A stretch of DNA of 64,000 bases from Candidatus Alistipes merdigallinarum (lineage in GTDB: Bacteria > Bacteroidota > Bacteroidia > Bacteroidales > Rikenellaceae): positions 62,001 through 126,000 of the forward strand of contig DWXH01000019.1 of assembly GCA_019119305.1 (NCBI GenBank), in the 5' to 3' direction. Below the pieces are notes generated by a model. It was given only the letters and a program-made list of their open reading frames with translations. It had not been told where the DNA came from and ran no database searches. The position numbers were made by a program, and so were the translations under genes. The stretch's first letter is position 1, and every line of letters begins with the position of its first letter. Shown here in pieces: positions 28,688 to 39,500 of the stretch.

Positions 28688-31600
28688 TTATAACTCTTTG
28701 ATACGAATGTTCTTAAACTTCACGACTGAACCGTGTCCGAGGAATCCGATGTGCCCCTTCTCGTTTTTGAGACCTGGATGGTCTCTGTGGTCGAGCGTGC
28801 CGTTTTTACTGGCCTCGGCAATATTCCCTTCTGTGATGACCTCTCCGTTTAGAGTAACCCGGATGTCGTTGCCTTTAATCCAGATCTCCTCGCTGTTCCA
28901 TTCACCGACCGGTTTCAGGAAGCCCCGTTTGGCCGGAATGACACCGTAAACCGATCCATGATATTGGTATACCTCTAACTGGCTATAAATCGGCGCTTCG
29001 TTGTCGAGGACCTGGATCTCCATGCCGACGTAAGCCGCATCGCCTTCGGTCGGGGTCCGGATACCGATACCGTTATTTGCCCCTTCGGTCAGCATGAAGT
29101 CGAAACGGAATACGAAATCCTTATATTCATCTTTCGTGTAGAGGTTTCCACCTCCTCCGTTACCCGGATAGAGAACAATGGCCCCATCTTCCGAAACGTA
29201 ATCTTTCGTATTTCCGATCCAGTTGTGCATGTTCGTACCGTCGTACAGTAATTTGAATCCTTCGGCTTGTTCTTCGGCTGACAATTCGGTGGGTTTGATC
29301 TGTTCCAGTTCGTTGATGTACAGGTTACGGTATGCTACCCGTGTACCGTGTGCCTGGAGTTCGATCTGTTCGATCGGGAAGATCGGTTGGCTGCGGTCCC
29401 AGTAATTTTCGAGGATCACGTTGTCGACTACCTTTTCACCATTAAGCAGTACGGTTACCCGATCACCAACCATCTTGATGTAGAAGGTATTCCATGTCCC
29501 GAGCGGGTTGTCGGCCACATGTGTCGGGGTGCTTTGGTTCACTTGGTTATTGTACAGTCCACCGGAACCGACCTGTGCGCCTACATTACGGCGTGATGTG
29601 TCCCACATCTGTACTTGTGGGGTGCCACGAAGATAGATACCGGCATCTGCCTCTGTCCCTTCTGCGTAGAGCTTCCAGTCGACATACATTTCGAAGTCGC
29701 CATACTGTTTCTCCGTACAGATGTTGTCGAATCCGTTTCCGACGAATTCAAGCAGACCGTTGTTGACTACCCAGTCGGCACGCATCCGTTCGTCTGCAGC
29801 GACTTGAGCCTTAGCCAACTCTTCCGGTTTCATTTTTGCCCGGGCGATCGGGTTCTCAACCAATCCTTTCCATCCGGTCAGGTCTTTGCCGTTGAACATC
29901 GATACGAAACCTCCGGTTTGGGGCAGATCGGCCAGATGTGAACGAACCTGCTCTTTTATGTAACTGCTGTCCCGGCCTTCGACCTTGTCGGCTGCTTTCT
30001 GTACCAATTCTACGACAGCAGGACCGTAATACTCTTTATGGGCCAATGCCGTGTTGATTACGGACATGGCAGCGGCCTGACATACAGAATTGTCTGCATG
30101 GTCCAGATAACGTCCTGCGAGAATCAGACCTTGGAACGTTTTGTTGTTGCCCACAGCATTCAATGCGTGGACAATAGCCTGTGTGGCTGCTTCCTGTGAC
30201 AGAGCCGTGTTGTTTGCTGCGATATCCAATGCGTTGGTCAGCAACAGAATCTTATTCTCTGCCGTTTCACCCGATGCATTGATACGATCGATATAGGTCA
30301 TGAGTGCTTTGGCTGCATACTCTTTGTTGTTTCCTGCTGCTATTTCAGCCAGTTTGTCGGCAGCGTCCATTCCCTGCAGGCAAAGTAGCGCTTTGAAAGC
30401 GTTCGTTTTGTCGGTAACCGAACCGTTGTCGAACCCTGCGGTGATGGTCGACAAGGCGTCCGGCAGGTTGGCTTCGGCCATAACTACGTAGTAGAGTGAT
30501 TTTTTACCGCTGGCATTCATCTGTTTGGTGATGGCTTCGGTTTGTTGTTCCGGTGTCAGCGAGCTCAGTGCAACGACAATGGCTTGTTGTACGGCTTCCG
30601 TTTTGTCGGCTTCCGTTTGGGCCTCGAGAAGGGTGTACAGGCGGTTCAGGTCTTTGGCATCGACTACGGAAGCGAGAGTGTTGTAGATTGCGGGTGCTGC
30701 ATTCATGTTCGATGAGGCTTCCGCTTTTTTCAGGGCTTCGAACACCACGTCGGCTTTGTCCGTGGCCCGGCGATTGGCCAAAAGTGTAATTCCTCGGAGA
30801 TCATTTGTCTGTTCTACGATATTGGCTGCAATGTCGTTGATGTTGCCGTTGTAAGCCTGCAGACATTGTGCCGCTATGTCGGCCTTTGCTTGATCGGCTT
30901 CAGCATCGGTTGCCGAAAGAATGACATCGGCTAAAGCAGTCGGGACATCGCTCCCGCCGATGCGGGTTGCAGCCCACATGGCAGCTCCGGCCAATTCTGC
31001 ATTTTCGCTCTGGAAACAGGGAATAATGGACGACAGGGCTGTCTGTGCTTTTTGTGTTCCCAGATAGTTGATTATATCGATCTTGGCCAGATCGCATTTC
31101 GTTTTGGAGATGGCATCGCCGAGTTTGGCATACGCATCGTCATTCATATAGGGGGTGACGAATTGCAGTACGCTGTTGCGATAGATTCGATCGGGATCTT
31201 TCATCGCCTTGAGTGCATAGGCAACTGGATCCTTTTGTGCCGGAAGCAGGATTTCGGTCGCAGCGATGCGGCTGTATCCGGATTCGTAGGCAATGGCCTT
31301 CTTGAGGGCTTTGTTCGCTTCCGAAACGGCTACCTTGTCTGATCCTTCGTTTTGCAATTTTTTGATCAGTGCCAGGTAAGCGTCGGCGGCATGGGTCGGC
31401 TCGTTTTTATATTCGGCTTTCTCCGCTGCTTCTGCGAGTACGGATAAAGCGTTTTCGCTTCCGATCTTCGACAACGAGTGGCAGATCGCTTTATCGATCT
31501 TGGCATCCGTTCCGAGCCACGAGATCAGAATTCCCTCTACTCCGTCGGCGTCAACCAGAGCATCTCCTGCTGCTTGGGCTAAAGAGGCATAAAAATCGAC

Positions 31601-32140
31601 CTGTGATGGGTTCGGAGCCCCGTTGCGTTGCGTAATGGCTTCGGCAATAGCCGTTTTGGATTGATCCGTTCCGTTTGAAACCAAAGCGGTCAGTGCGGGG
31701 GCTGTCAAATCGGGGGTGTCGATCAAAGCTGCGAGGGCATCGACACACTCCTCCTTGCCACACTGTTGCAACAGCCTGACATAAAAAGCTTTGATTTCGC
31801 GATCGCTGCTTTTTTCGAGCCCGCGGACAATGCCTTCCGCGAAGACTTTACGTGCATCTTCCTGTCCGGGTTGGCTGACAAAAGCCGACCATCCGGCAAG
31901 TGCGTAGCTGACCGGTACGTTGTTGGTTCCGTCGAACATCGAAACGAGCATATCCACACCTTCGGATCCGGTCGATACCAGATCGCCCATCAAACGGGTG
32001 TATTCCGCTTCATTTGGGGCAGGCATCAGACCGAGCGCATCGGATACTTTGGTCTTCCATGTGCGGTTGGCGGCCGATTGTGCGAAACAGTTACCCGCCA
32101 AACTGAGAATGATTATACCTATTAAAATGATTCTTTTCAT
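28688..32140 (-). CDS. HEAT-repeat protein with two C-terminal DUF1080 (3-keto-disaccharide hydrolase-like) domains
   Basis: 1150 aa; helical-repeat N-terminal ~730 aa; GFVSMFNGKDLTGWKGL...GIYLRGTPQVQMWD and EGFKLLYDGTNMHNWIGN...GIGIRTPTEGDAAYVGMEIQVLD. Confidence 0.88.
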   Translation of the reverse strand: MKRIILIGIIILSLAGNCFAQSAANRTWKTKVSDALGLMPAPNEAEYTRLMGDLVSTGSEGVDMLVSMFDGTNNVPVSYALAGWSAFVSQPGQEDARKVFAEGIVRGLEKSSDREIKAFYVRLLQQCGKEECVDALAALIDTPDLTAPALTALVSNGTDQSKTAIAEAITQRNGAPNPSQVDFYASLAQAAGDALVDADGVEGILISWLGTDAKIDKAICHSLSKIGSENALSVLAEAAEKAEYKNEPTHAADAYLALIKKLQNEGSDKVAVSEANKALKKAIAYESGYSRIAATEILLPAQKDPVAYALKAMKDPDRIYRNSVLQFVTPYMNDDAYAKLGDAISKTKCDLAKIDIINYLGTQKAQTALSSIIPCFQSENAELAGAAMWAATRIGGSDVPTALADVILSATDAEADQAKADIAAQCLQAYNGNINDIAANIVEQTNDLRGITLLANRRATDKADVVFEALKKAEASSNMNAAPAIYNTLASVVDAKDLNRLYTLLEAQTEADKTEAVQQAIVVALSSLTPEQQTEAITKQMNASGKKSLYYVVMAEANLPDALSTITAGFDNGSVTDKTNAFKALLCLQGMDAADKLAEIAAGNNKEYAAKALMTYIDRINASGETAENKILLLTNALDIAANNTALSQEAATQAIVHALNAVGNNKTFQGLILAGRYLDHADNSVCQAAAMSVINTALAHKEYYGPAVVELVQKAADKVEGRDSSYIKEQVRSHLADLPQTGGFVSMFNGKDLTGWKGLVENPIARAKMKPEELAKAQVAADERMRADWVVNNGLLEFVGNGFDNICTEKQYGDFEMYVDWKLYAEGTEADAGIYLRGTPQVQMWDTSRRNVGAQVGSGGLYNNQVNQSTPTHVADNPLGTWNTFYIKMVGDRVTVLLNGEKVVDNVILENYWDRSQPIFPIEQIELQAHGTRVAYRNLYINELEQIKPTELSAEEQAEGFKLLYDGTNMHNWIGNTKDYVSEDGAIVLYPGNGGGGNLYTKDEYKDFVFRFDFMLTEGANNGIGIRTPTEGDAAYVGMEIQVLDNEAPIYSQLEVYQYHGSVYGVIPAKRGFLKPVGEWNSEEIWIKGNDIRVTLNGEVITEGNIAEASKNGTLDHRDHPGLKNEKGHIGFLGHGSVVKFKNIRIKEL

Positions 32141-32167
32141 TGCGTTGTGGGTGTTTTGAATTAGACG

Positions 32168-33421
32168 TTAGAGGGACCATGAGGCTCGCATCGGTTGGTC
32201 GATCAATCGGTTGGCTGCATCGTCGTCGATGAAGAGCAGTTTCTCCGGGTCGAATTTCAGCGAACGGTTCAGTCTGAGGGCTACAATACCCATGTTGACG
32301 ATCGTCGAAGAGCGGAATCCGTTCTGCTCGTTCAGCGCAAATTTCTGGCGTGTGCGGACACAATCCAGAAAATCGGTATTTTGCGGCAGTGGATCGGGGA
32401 ATTCGGCCAGTTTGCGTTCCCAGTCGGGAATATCGCAACGGAAATTAGGGTAGAGTTTCCCCTTGGGGCCTTCGATGTAAGCGGCGTTCGGGTCACCGTT
32501 GTCCTCTCCGTACAGGATGATCTTGCATCCGTCGTCGTACGTATATTCGATCTTGCGCCAAGTACCTACTGCATCCGGATGTTGTTGCGGTGCGTCGATC
32601 TCGACCGAAATAGGACTTGTGTTGTCCTTGCCGAGGAAGTATTGAACCGGATCGATATAGTGCTGACCCATATCGCCCAGTCCGCCACCGTCGTAATCCC
32701 AATAACCGCGGAATGTCTGGTGTACCCGGTGCGAGTTGTAGGGCTTATAAGGTGCCGGACCCAACCACATGTCGTAGTCGAGTTCTGCGGGGACTTTTTG
32801 TTCTTCCAGTTTCTCTTGTCCGACCCAGTAGAATTTCCAGTCGAAGCCGGTGTGTTTGCAGATGGTCACTTTCAACGGCCAGCCCAGCATGCCGCTGTCG
32901 ACCAGCTTTTTGATTTTGTCGACCGTCGTGTTCATCCCATAGAATGTGTCGGTAAAGCGGAACCATGTATTCAGTCGGAAAATATTTCCGTTCTGTTTGA
33001 TCGCCTCCATGACGCGTTTCCCTTCGCCGATTGTTCGGGTCATCGGCTTTTCACACCAGATGTCTTTCCCTGCCCGGGCTGCATCAACGGCCATGATCCC
33101 GTGCCAATGGGGGGGAGTGGCGATGTGGACGATGTCTACATTAGGATCCGCGATAAGTTGGCGGTAATCCGAATACATGGCCAATTTTTCTCCGGCAAGT
33201 TGTTGCCCTGCATCCAGGTGGTTTTTATCCACGTCGCAAATGGCGACCAGACGGGTGCCGGCATAACCGTAGTGTCCGCGACCCATCCCGCCGACTCCGA
33301 TAATTCCTTTCGTGAGCTGATCGCTCGGAGCGGTATATCGGGGGCCACCCAATACATGTCGAGGAATGATGGTCAGTGCGGCCATTCCTGCAAATGTTTT
33401 CAGAAAGTCCCTTCTCTTCAT
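32168..33421 (-). CDS. Tat-exported Gfo/Idh/MocA family oxidoreductase
   Basis: Twin-arginine MKRRDFLKTFAGMAALTIIP; GVGGMGRGHYGYA, VHIATPPHWHGIMAVDAARAGKDIWCEKPMT. Confidence 0.93.
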   Translation of the reverse strand: MKRRDFLKTFAGMAALTIIPRHVLGGPRYTAPSDQLTKGIIGVGGMGRGHYGYAGTRLVAICDVDKNHLDAGQQLAGEKLAMYSDYRQLIADPNVDIVHIATPPHWHGIMAVDAARAGKDIWCEKPMTRTIGEGKRVMEAIKQNGNIFRLNTWFRFTDTFYGMNTTVDKIKKLVDSGMLGWPLKVTICKHTGFDWKFYWVGQEKLEEQKVPAELDYDMWLGPAPYKPYNSHRVHQTFRGYWDYDGGGLGDMGQHYIDPVQYFLGKDNTSPISVEIDAPQQHPDAVGTWRKIEYTYDDGCKIILYGEDNGDPNAAYIEGPKGKLYPNFRCDIPDWERKLAEFPDPLPQNTDFLDCVRTRQKFALNEQNGFRSSTIVNMGIVALRLNRSLKFDPEKLLFIDDDAANRLIDQPMRASWSL

Positions 33422-33498
33422 AGATTTTAGGTTTTAACGGTTGGTATATAATACAGATCGCCCGTTATACGAGCGATCCGTTTCCGAATGGAACAAGA

Positions 33499-34218
33499 TT
33501 AGTCTTTTAAGTAATAATCGACCGAGGTTACTACCCGTACGGTTTTAATGTATGGTGTATTGGCATCCCGGTCGCTGATCGAGAATTGCCCTTGGTTCGC
33601 TTTTTTGATTTTGCCTAACTTGCTGTCCGAATCATGTGCGAATTTTTCGGCTGCAATGCGTGCATTTTGCGTAGCCTCTTCGATCATTGTGGGCTTGATT
33701 TGGTTAAGCGAGGTCGATGTATACAAAAACTGGGTCTGGTAGCGGTAATCGCCGTCGTTGTTGATAGCGATACCCTGTTTGAGCAGGTCTCCCTGTTGTG
33801 CCATCAATTTCACGACCTGATCCACTTTGTCGGTCGATACGGTCAATATGGAAGTGACATTGTAGCGATATTTTACGCCTTCACTTACATAGCGCTCAGC
33901 ATCCATGTCGATTACTTGTGCCGGCGAGATCGTTATCTCCTCCTCCGAGATGCCGTTGCTTTTCAGAAAATCAACGATTTTCGAGTTCGATGTTTCGATG
34001 GTATTGTACAGGTCGGACAGGTTGTTCCCTGCTACTTTATACATTAATGGCCAGATGACCCGGTCGGCTTTAACCTCTTTCTCAGATAAACCTTTTACGG
34101 AAACAACCCGTTCACTCTCTTTGAATCGGATGATTCCGTTACGAAGAAGCCCTCCCGCGAAAACGATACCCAATGCAAGTAGTGTTGCCGCGATGACGAT
34201 TTTTTTTGTGTTTTCCAT
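33499..34218 (-). CDS. SIMPL (DUF541) domain protein
   Basis: RVVSVKGLSEKEVKADRVIWPLMYKV...; C-terminal VVTSVDYYL. Confidence 0.9.
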   Translation of the reverse strand: MENTKKIVIAATLLALGIVFAGGLLRNGIIRFKESERVVSVKGLSEKEVKADRVIWPLMYKVAGNNLSDLYNTIETSNSKIVDFLKSNGISEEEITISPAQVIDMDAERYVSEGVKYRYNVTSILTVSTDKVDQVVKLMAQQGDLLKQGIAINNDGDYRYQTQFLYTSTSLNQIKPTMIEEATQNARIAAEKFAHDSDSKLGKIKKANQGQFSISDRDANTPYIKTVRVVTSVDYYLKD

Positions 34219-34346
34219 GATTCGAAGTTTTAAAGTGGATATAAGTTAGTTTTCATTCGACTCAAAGAGAGCATAATAAAACAAAGTTATGAATTTTATT
34301 AAATAAATCAAATGAAACGTGGCGATAAATGGGTTCGGATAGAATA

Positions 34347-34382
34347 AAAAAAGACGACCGGATATAACCAGTCGTCTTTTTT
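34347..34382 (-). terminator. Rho-independent terminator downstream of lpxA
   Basis: 12-bp stem AAAAAAGACGAC/GTCGTCTTTTTT with 12-nt loop, 17 bp past the lpxA stop. Confidence 0.85.
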
Positions 34383-34399
34383 GAAATTTCGTAAATAAT

Positions 34400-35182
34400 C
34401 TACAATTCGGTAATTCCTATGATTCCTTTGTCGGAATGTTCGATGAAATCGATCAGATATTGAATTTCCGGACTCGGAGCTATGATCTCTTTGATTCGAA
34501 GCAGTGCGTTTTGAAGGCTTGTTCCACACTGATAGATTTGCCGATAAGCTTTGGCGATGTCGTCGATCACGCTATTCGATACATCGTGTTTGTAGGACAT
34601 CAGTGTAGCGTTGATTCCGTAATAGGAGATCGGATTGTGTGCGGCTACGATAAACGGAGGAACATCTTTATTGGCCCGACATCCGTCGCGAACCAGAGTC
34701 CAGCTACCGATCCGGCATCCGTGTTTGATGATGACATCGCTGCCGAGGATCGCTTTGTCGTCGATGATGCAGTTCCCGGCGGTTTTGGTCCCGTTCCCTA
34801 AGATACAGTCGTTACCGATGACCGTGTCGTGGGCGACATGAACTCCTTCCAACAGGAAGTTGCGGTCGCCGATACGGGTTTGGTCTCCCGAGAATGTCGC
34901 ACGGTTGATAATTACTTTTTCCCGGATCGTGTTATCGTTGCCGATAATCAGTTCTGTCGCATCTCCCGTGAACTTGAAATCTTGCGGGGTAGCTCCGACG
35001 ATGGCACTTTGGTATACGATGTTGTTCGAACCCATACGTGTCCCGTCGAGGATGTTGGCGTAAGGCATAATCGTACAGTTGTCGCCGATCACGACGTTTT
35101 TGTCAATATAGGCAAACGGATGGATCGTTACGTTCTGACCGATTTTTGCGGTCGGATCGATATAGGCTAATGGGCTGATCAT
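34400..35182 (-). CDS. lpxA: LpxA-like acyl-ACP--UDP-N-acetylglucosamine O-acyltransferase
   Basis: Hexapeptide repeats MISPLAYIDPTAKIGQNVTIHPFAYIDKNVVIGDN, VHVAHDTVIGN, KDVPPFIVAAHNPISYYGIN. Confidence 0.85.
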   Translation of the reverse strand: MISPLAYIDPTAKIGQNVTIHPFAYIDKNVVIGDNCTIMPYANILDGTRMGSNNIVYQSAIVGATPQDFKFTGDATELIIGNDNTIREKVIINRATFSGDQTRIGDRNFLLEGVHVAHDTVIGNDCILGNGTKTAGNCIIDDKAILGSDVIIKHGCRIGSWTLVRDGCRANKDVPPFIVAAHNPISYYGINATLMSYKHDVSNSVIDDIAKAYRQIYQCGTSLQNALLRIKEIIAPSPEIQYLIDFIEHSDKGIIGITEL

Positions 35183-35202
35183 AATGTTAGATATTAAATG
35201 TT

Positions 35203-36594
35203 TTATTCGGTTCTTCCTCCACCCAGTGCGTGGTAAAGATTGATTACAGCCTGGATTTGTTGGAATGCATCCGATACATCGGACAGTTGGGCATTGAGTA
35301 GCGATTGTTGTGCGGTCAATACTTCCAGATAGGTAGACGAGCCGTACATCAACAATTCTTGGGTGTATTCTACGGATTTCTCCAACGCTTCGATCTGTTT
35401 TTCCCGTTGAACCATTTTATCTTTGGCTGCCTGGTAGAGGAACAGAGCGTTACTTACTTCACTTCCTGCATTCAGGATGGATTGTTGGAAAGAGATCAGT
35501 GCGCTCTCTTGTTGGGCTTTTGCTATCCGTAAATTGGCGAGATTAGTCCCTTTGTTGAAAATAGGTTGCGTGAGTGAACCTACTGCCGAAGCGATCATTT
35601 TACCCGGATTGACGATCATGCCGCCTGCCGAGTTGGTCCATCCAAAGGTGCCGGAGAGTGAAATGGAGGGATAGAATGCCGACCGTGCAACGTTGGTGTT
35701 GTAATAAGCGGCTGCGAGTGTCATTTCTGCGGCTTTCACATCCGGACGATTCGAAAGCAACTGCACTGGAACGCCGGCCTGCATGATGTCGGGGAAATTC
35801 TGTTCATCCAGTGTGCCGCGGGAGATCTGTTGCGGTGCTTGGTGCAGCAACATACAAAGTGCGTTCTCCATCTCCCGAATCTGTTGTTTCAGATCGGGGA
35901 TCGTCGCTTCGATCATGTAGCTGTTCGCTTCACTCTGAACTACGGCTGCTTCATTGGTCGTTGTCGTATTCTCTTTCAACGATTTCATCGTTTCGACACT
36001 CTTCTTCCAGGATACGGAGGTCTCTTCCGTGATGGCGAGTTGCTTGTCGAGCATCAACAGGGTATAGTAATAGTTGGCGATAGCCGAAATCACTTGCGTC
36101 TGAACAGCCTGTTTATACTCTTGCGTCTGCATCAGCGCGGCTTTGGCTCCGCGTTTCGAGTTCAACAGACGTCCGAACAGGTCGATTTCCCAGCTTGCCG
36201 ATACGGGAGCAGTCCAGGTCCACTGTCCTTTCCCTTTGTCGAAGCTGCTGACCCCGCCCGTCGGAGCCAAAGCAACGGAAGGCGTATAAGCCAATCGTGC
36301 AGCTTTCAGCTGGGCTTCGGCCTGATCGACCTGAAGCATAGCCGTTCTCAAATCCGAGTTTTTCTCCAGTCCCTGTCGGATCAAAGATTGCAACCACGGA
36401 TCGGTAAACATCTCTTCCCACGGAATCATTCCCATGTTGGTTGTGTCCGATGCGAGGGTATCGGTTGTCGAGACGGGGTCTCGATAGAGTCCCTTCGTGT
36501 CTACTTCGGGACGTTTGTATTGTTTATATATGTTGCAACTGCTCATCAAAGCGGCTACACATACGATACATACGATATATTGCGATTTTTTCAT
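35203..36594 (-). CDS. TolC-family outer membrane efflux lipoprotein (NodT/OprM type)
   Basis: Lipobox ALMSSC; PEVDTKGLYRDP, WEIDLFGRLLNSKRGA, LLSNRPDVKAAEMTLAAAYYNTNVARSAFYPSISLSGTFGW. Confidence 0.95.
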   Translation of the reverse strand: MKKSQYIVCIVCVAALMSSCNIYKQYKRPEVDTKGLYRDPVSTTDTLASDTTNMGMIPWEEMFTDPWLQSLIRQGLEKNSDLRTAMLQVDQAEAQLKAARLAYTPSVALAPTGGVSSFDKGKGQWTWTAPVSASWEIDLFGRLLNSKRGAKAALMQTQEYKQAVQTQVISAIANYYYTLLMLDKQLAITEETSVSWKKSVETMKSLKENTTTTNEAAVVQSEANSYMIEATIPDLKQQIREMENALCMLLHQAPQQISRGTLDEQNFPDIMQAGVPVQLLSNRPDVKAAEMTLAAAYYNTNVARSAFYPSISLSGTFGWTNSAGGMIVNPGKMIASAVGSLTQPIFNKGTNLANLRIAKAQQESALISFQQSILNAGSEVSNALFLYQAAKDKMVQREKQIEALEKSVEYTQELLMYGSSTYLEVLTAQQSLLNAQLSDVSDAFQQIQAVINLYHALGGGRTE

Positions 36595-36596
36595 TG

Positions 36597-39500
36597 CTAT
36601 TTGGTGTATTGTTCGATTTCGTCTTTGATGTTGGAGTTGTCCGTATCGTCCCAGTGAATCGGTTTGAACTTCTCTTGCAGGTGCTCGAAGGCTACGAAGA
36701 GGGCCGGAACGACAAAGATCTGGCAGATCATACCGATCAACATACCTCCGATGGCTCCTGTACCCAAAGTACTGTTACCGTTGGCGCCTACACCTGTTGC
36801 GAACATCATAGGAAGCAGTCCGACAATCATGGCCAAAGAGGTCATCAAGATAGGACGTAGACGGGCTGCTGCCCCCATGACGGCTGCGGCAACGATGCCC
36901 ATACCCGTTTGTCTTCGTTCGAGGGCGAACTCAGTGATCAGGATGGCATTCTTTGCCAAAAGTCCGATCAACATGATCAACGCGATCTGCATGTAGATGT
37001 TGTTTTCCACTCCCATAAATTGAGCGAAGATAAAGCTACCAGCAAGACCGGCCGGGATCGACAAGATTACGACAAGCGGCAGAATATAACTTTCATATTG
37101 AGCACTCAGCAACAGGTAGACGAATACGAGACATAGTACAAAGATGATTGCCGTTGTACTGCTGCTGGAAGATTGTTCCTCACGAGTCATACCCGAGAAT
37201 TCGAAACCATAACCGGTCGGCAAATAATTGTCGGCCACCTCTTGTATGGCTTGGATCGCTTCTCCCGAGCTGTAGCCCGGAGCCGGCAGACCATTGACTT
37301 TAATAGAAGTATACATGTTGAATCGGGAGATGTTGTCCGGTCCGTATACTTTCCTAAGTGTGATGAATTGAGTGATAGGAGCCATCTCGTTTCCGTTGCG
37401 GATCATCACTTTGTTCAGCGTTTCTGGACTGAGCCGGTAGTCGGCGTCGGCTTGGATCATGACACGGTACAGACGTCCGAACCGGTTGAAGTTCGATGCA
37501 TATAAACCTCCGTAATATCCTTGTAGGGCGGTGAGCAACGTGTTCGGACTGATACCGGCCTGTTTACACTTGGCAACGTCGATATCCACCATGTATTGCG
37601 GGAAATTTGCACTGAATGAAGTATAGGCAGCTGCGATTTCCGGACGTTTGTTCAGCTCCATGATAAACTGGTTTGCAATTTTGTTGAAGTCGTTGATGTC
37701 GCTTCCGGTTTTATCTTGCAAACTGAGTTCAAAACCGTTCGATGCACTGTAACCAGGCACCATTGGCGGAGCAAATACAAAGGCAGTCGCATTTTTGACT
37801 AATGAGCTGATCTGTATTTGTAACGTATTGATAATGGAATTTACGTCCTGTCCCTTCTCGGTCCGTTCCGACCAATCTTTAAGTTTACAAATAAACGTAC
37901 CGTAGGAACTACCTTGACCACCGACAAAACTGTACCCTGCGATTTCAGTACGAGCCCTTATCGCTGGATTGGCTGCGATAAGGCTGTCGATTTGAGCCAA
38001 CGCTTCCTGTGTCTTTTCCAATGATGTCGCAGGCGGCATGCTGACCGCAACGAAGAATGATCCGGTATCTTCATTAGGAACCATACCTGTCGGTGTGATT
38101 CTCATCAACCAAACCAATGCAACAATACTAAGACCAACAATAGAGAATGCGAGCCAACGCCGTTTGATGATGAAGTTGACCCCTCCTTTATACTTTTTAA
38201 GGGTTAAGTCATATGCCGTGTTGAATGCTTTGTGGAAGCGTTTGATCAAGCTCAGCTTTTTAGTTCCCTCTTCTTCTTTGTGTGGTTTCAAGAAGAGGGC
38301 ACAGAGGGCCGGGCTCAAAGTCAAAGCGTTGATAGCCGATATACCGATGGCTATTGCCATGGTCAAACCGAATTGGCGATAGAAAGTACCGGATGTTCCG
38401 GTCATGAAACTTACCGGGATGAACACGGCCATCATGACGAGCGTGATGGATACGATTGCGCTACCGATTTCGCTCATGGCATCGATAGAGGCCTTGACTG
38501 GTGATTTATAACCTTGGTCCAGTTTTGCGTGGACGGCCTCGACGACGACGATGGCATCATCGACGACGATGGCGATGGCAAGGATAAGGGCACAAAGGGT
38601 CAGAAGGTTGATACTGAATCCGATCAGATACAGTACGAAGAACGTACCGATCAAGGCCACAGGAATTGCAATAGCAGGGATCAACGTTGACCGGAAGTCC
38701 TGAAGGAAGATGAAGACGACGAGGAACACCAGAATGAAAGCTTCGATCAAGGTCTTCAATACTTCGTGAATAGATGCATTGAGGAAGTCGCTCGTATCGA
38801 GCAGGATGTCGCATTTTACTCCAGGAGGGAGGTCGCCCTCCGCCTGTTTCAGAATAACTTTGATATCCTCGATAATTTCTGTTGCGTTCGAACCGGCTGT
38901 CTGGAAGATCATCGCCGTAACACCGGGATGACCGTTAGAACGTGTACCGAATCCATAGGAAAGGCCGCCCATCTCGACACGGGCAATATCTTTCAAACGC
39001 AAAACCTCTCCATCATTCGTTGCGTAGACCACCATGTTCTCGAACTCTTCGGGAGTCTCCAGACGTCCTTTATAACGCATGATATATTGGTAAGACTGAT
39101 CTCCGCTTTCCCCGAATTGTCCCGGAGCAGCTTCGATATTCTGTTCAGCCAAGATTGTGGATATATCGGAGGGCATCAGTCCGTATTGGGCCATTACATC
39201 GGGTTTCAACCAGATACGCATGGCGTAACTACCTCCCATGACCATAGCGTCACCGACACCCGGTACACGTTGCACCTGTGGAATCAAGTTGATTTCCGCA
39301 TAGTTGTAGAGGAAAGTTTCGTCGTAGCGGTCGTCTGAGCTGTAAAGGGTGAAACCGAGCAACATACTGGTTTGTCGCTTGCTGGTGATCACACCGACTT
39401 TCGTTACTTCAGCCGGCAAAAGACCTTGCGCTTTAGCTACACGGTTCTGTACGTTTACGGCAGCCATGTCCGGGTCGGTCCCCTGTTTGAAATAGACCTC

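Noticed and set aside
32195-33430. 411-aa plus-strand ORF
   Set aside because: Antisense shadow of the Gfo/Idh gene, with no recognisable domains; the minus-strand product is a clear family member.
33456-33478. GATCGC/GCGATC inverted repeat between the SIMPL and Gfo/Idh genes
   Set aside because: Only 6-bp arms and no T tract; too weak to call a terminator or operator.
35830-36657. 275-aa plus-strand ORF
   Set aside because: Antisense to the TolC-family gene; no supporting motifs.
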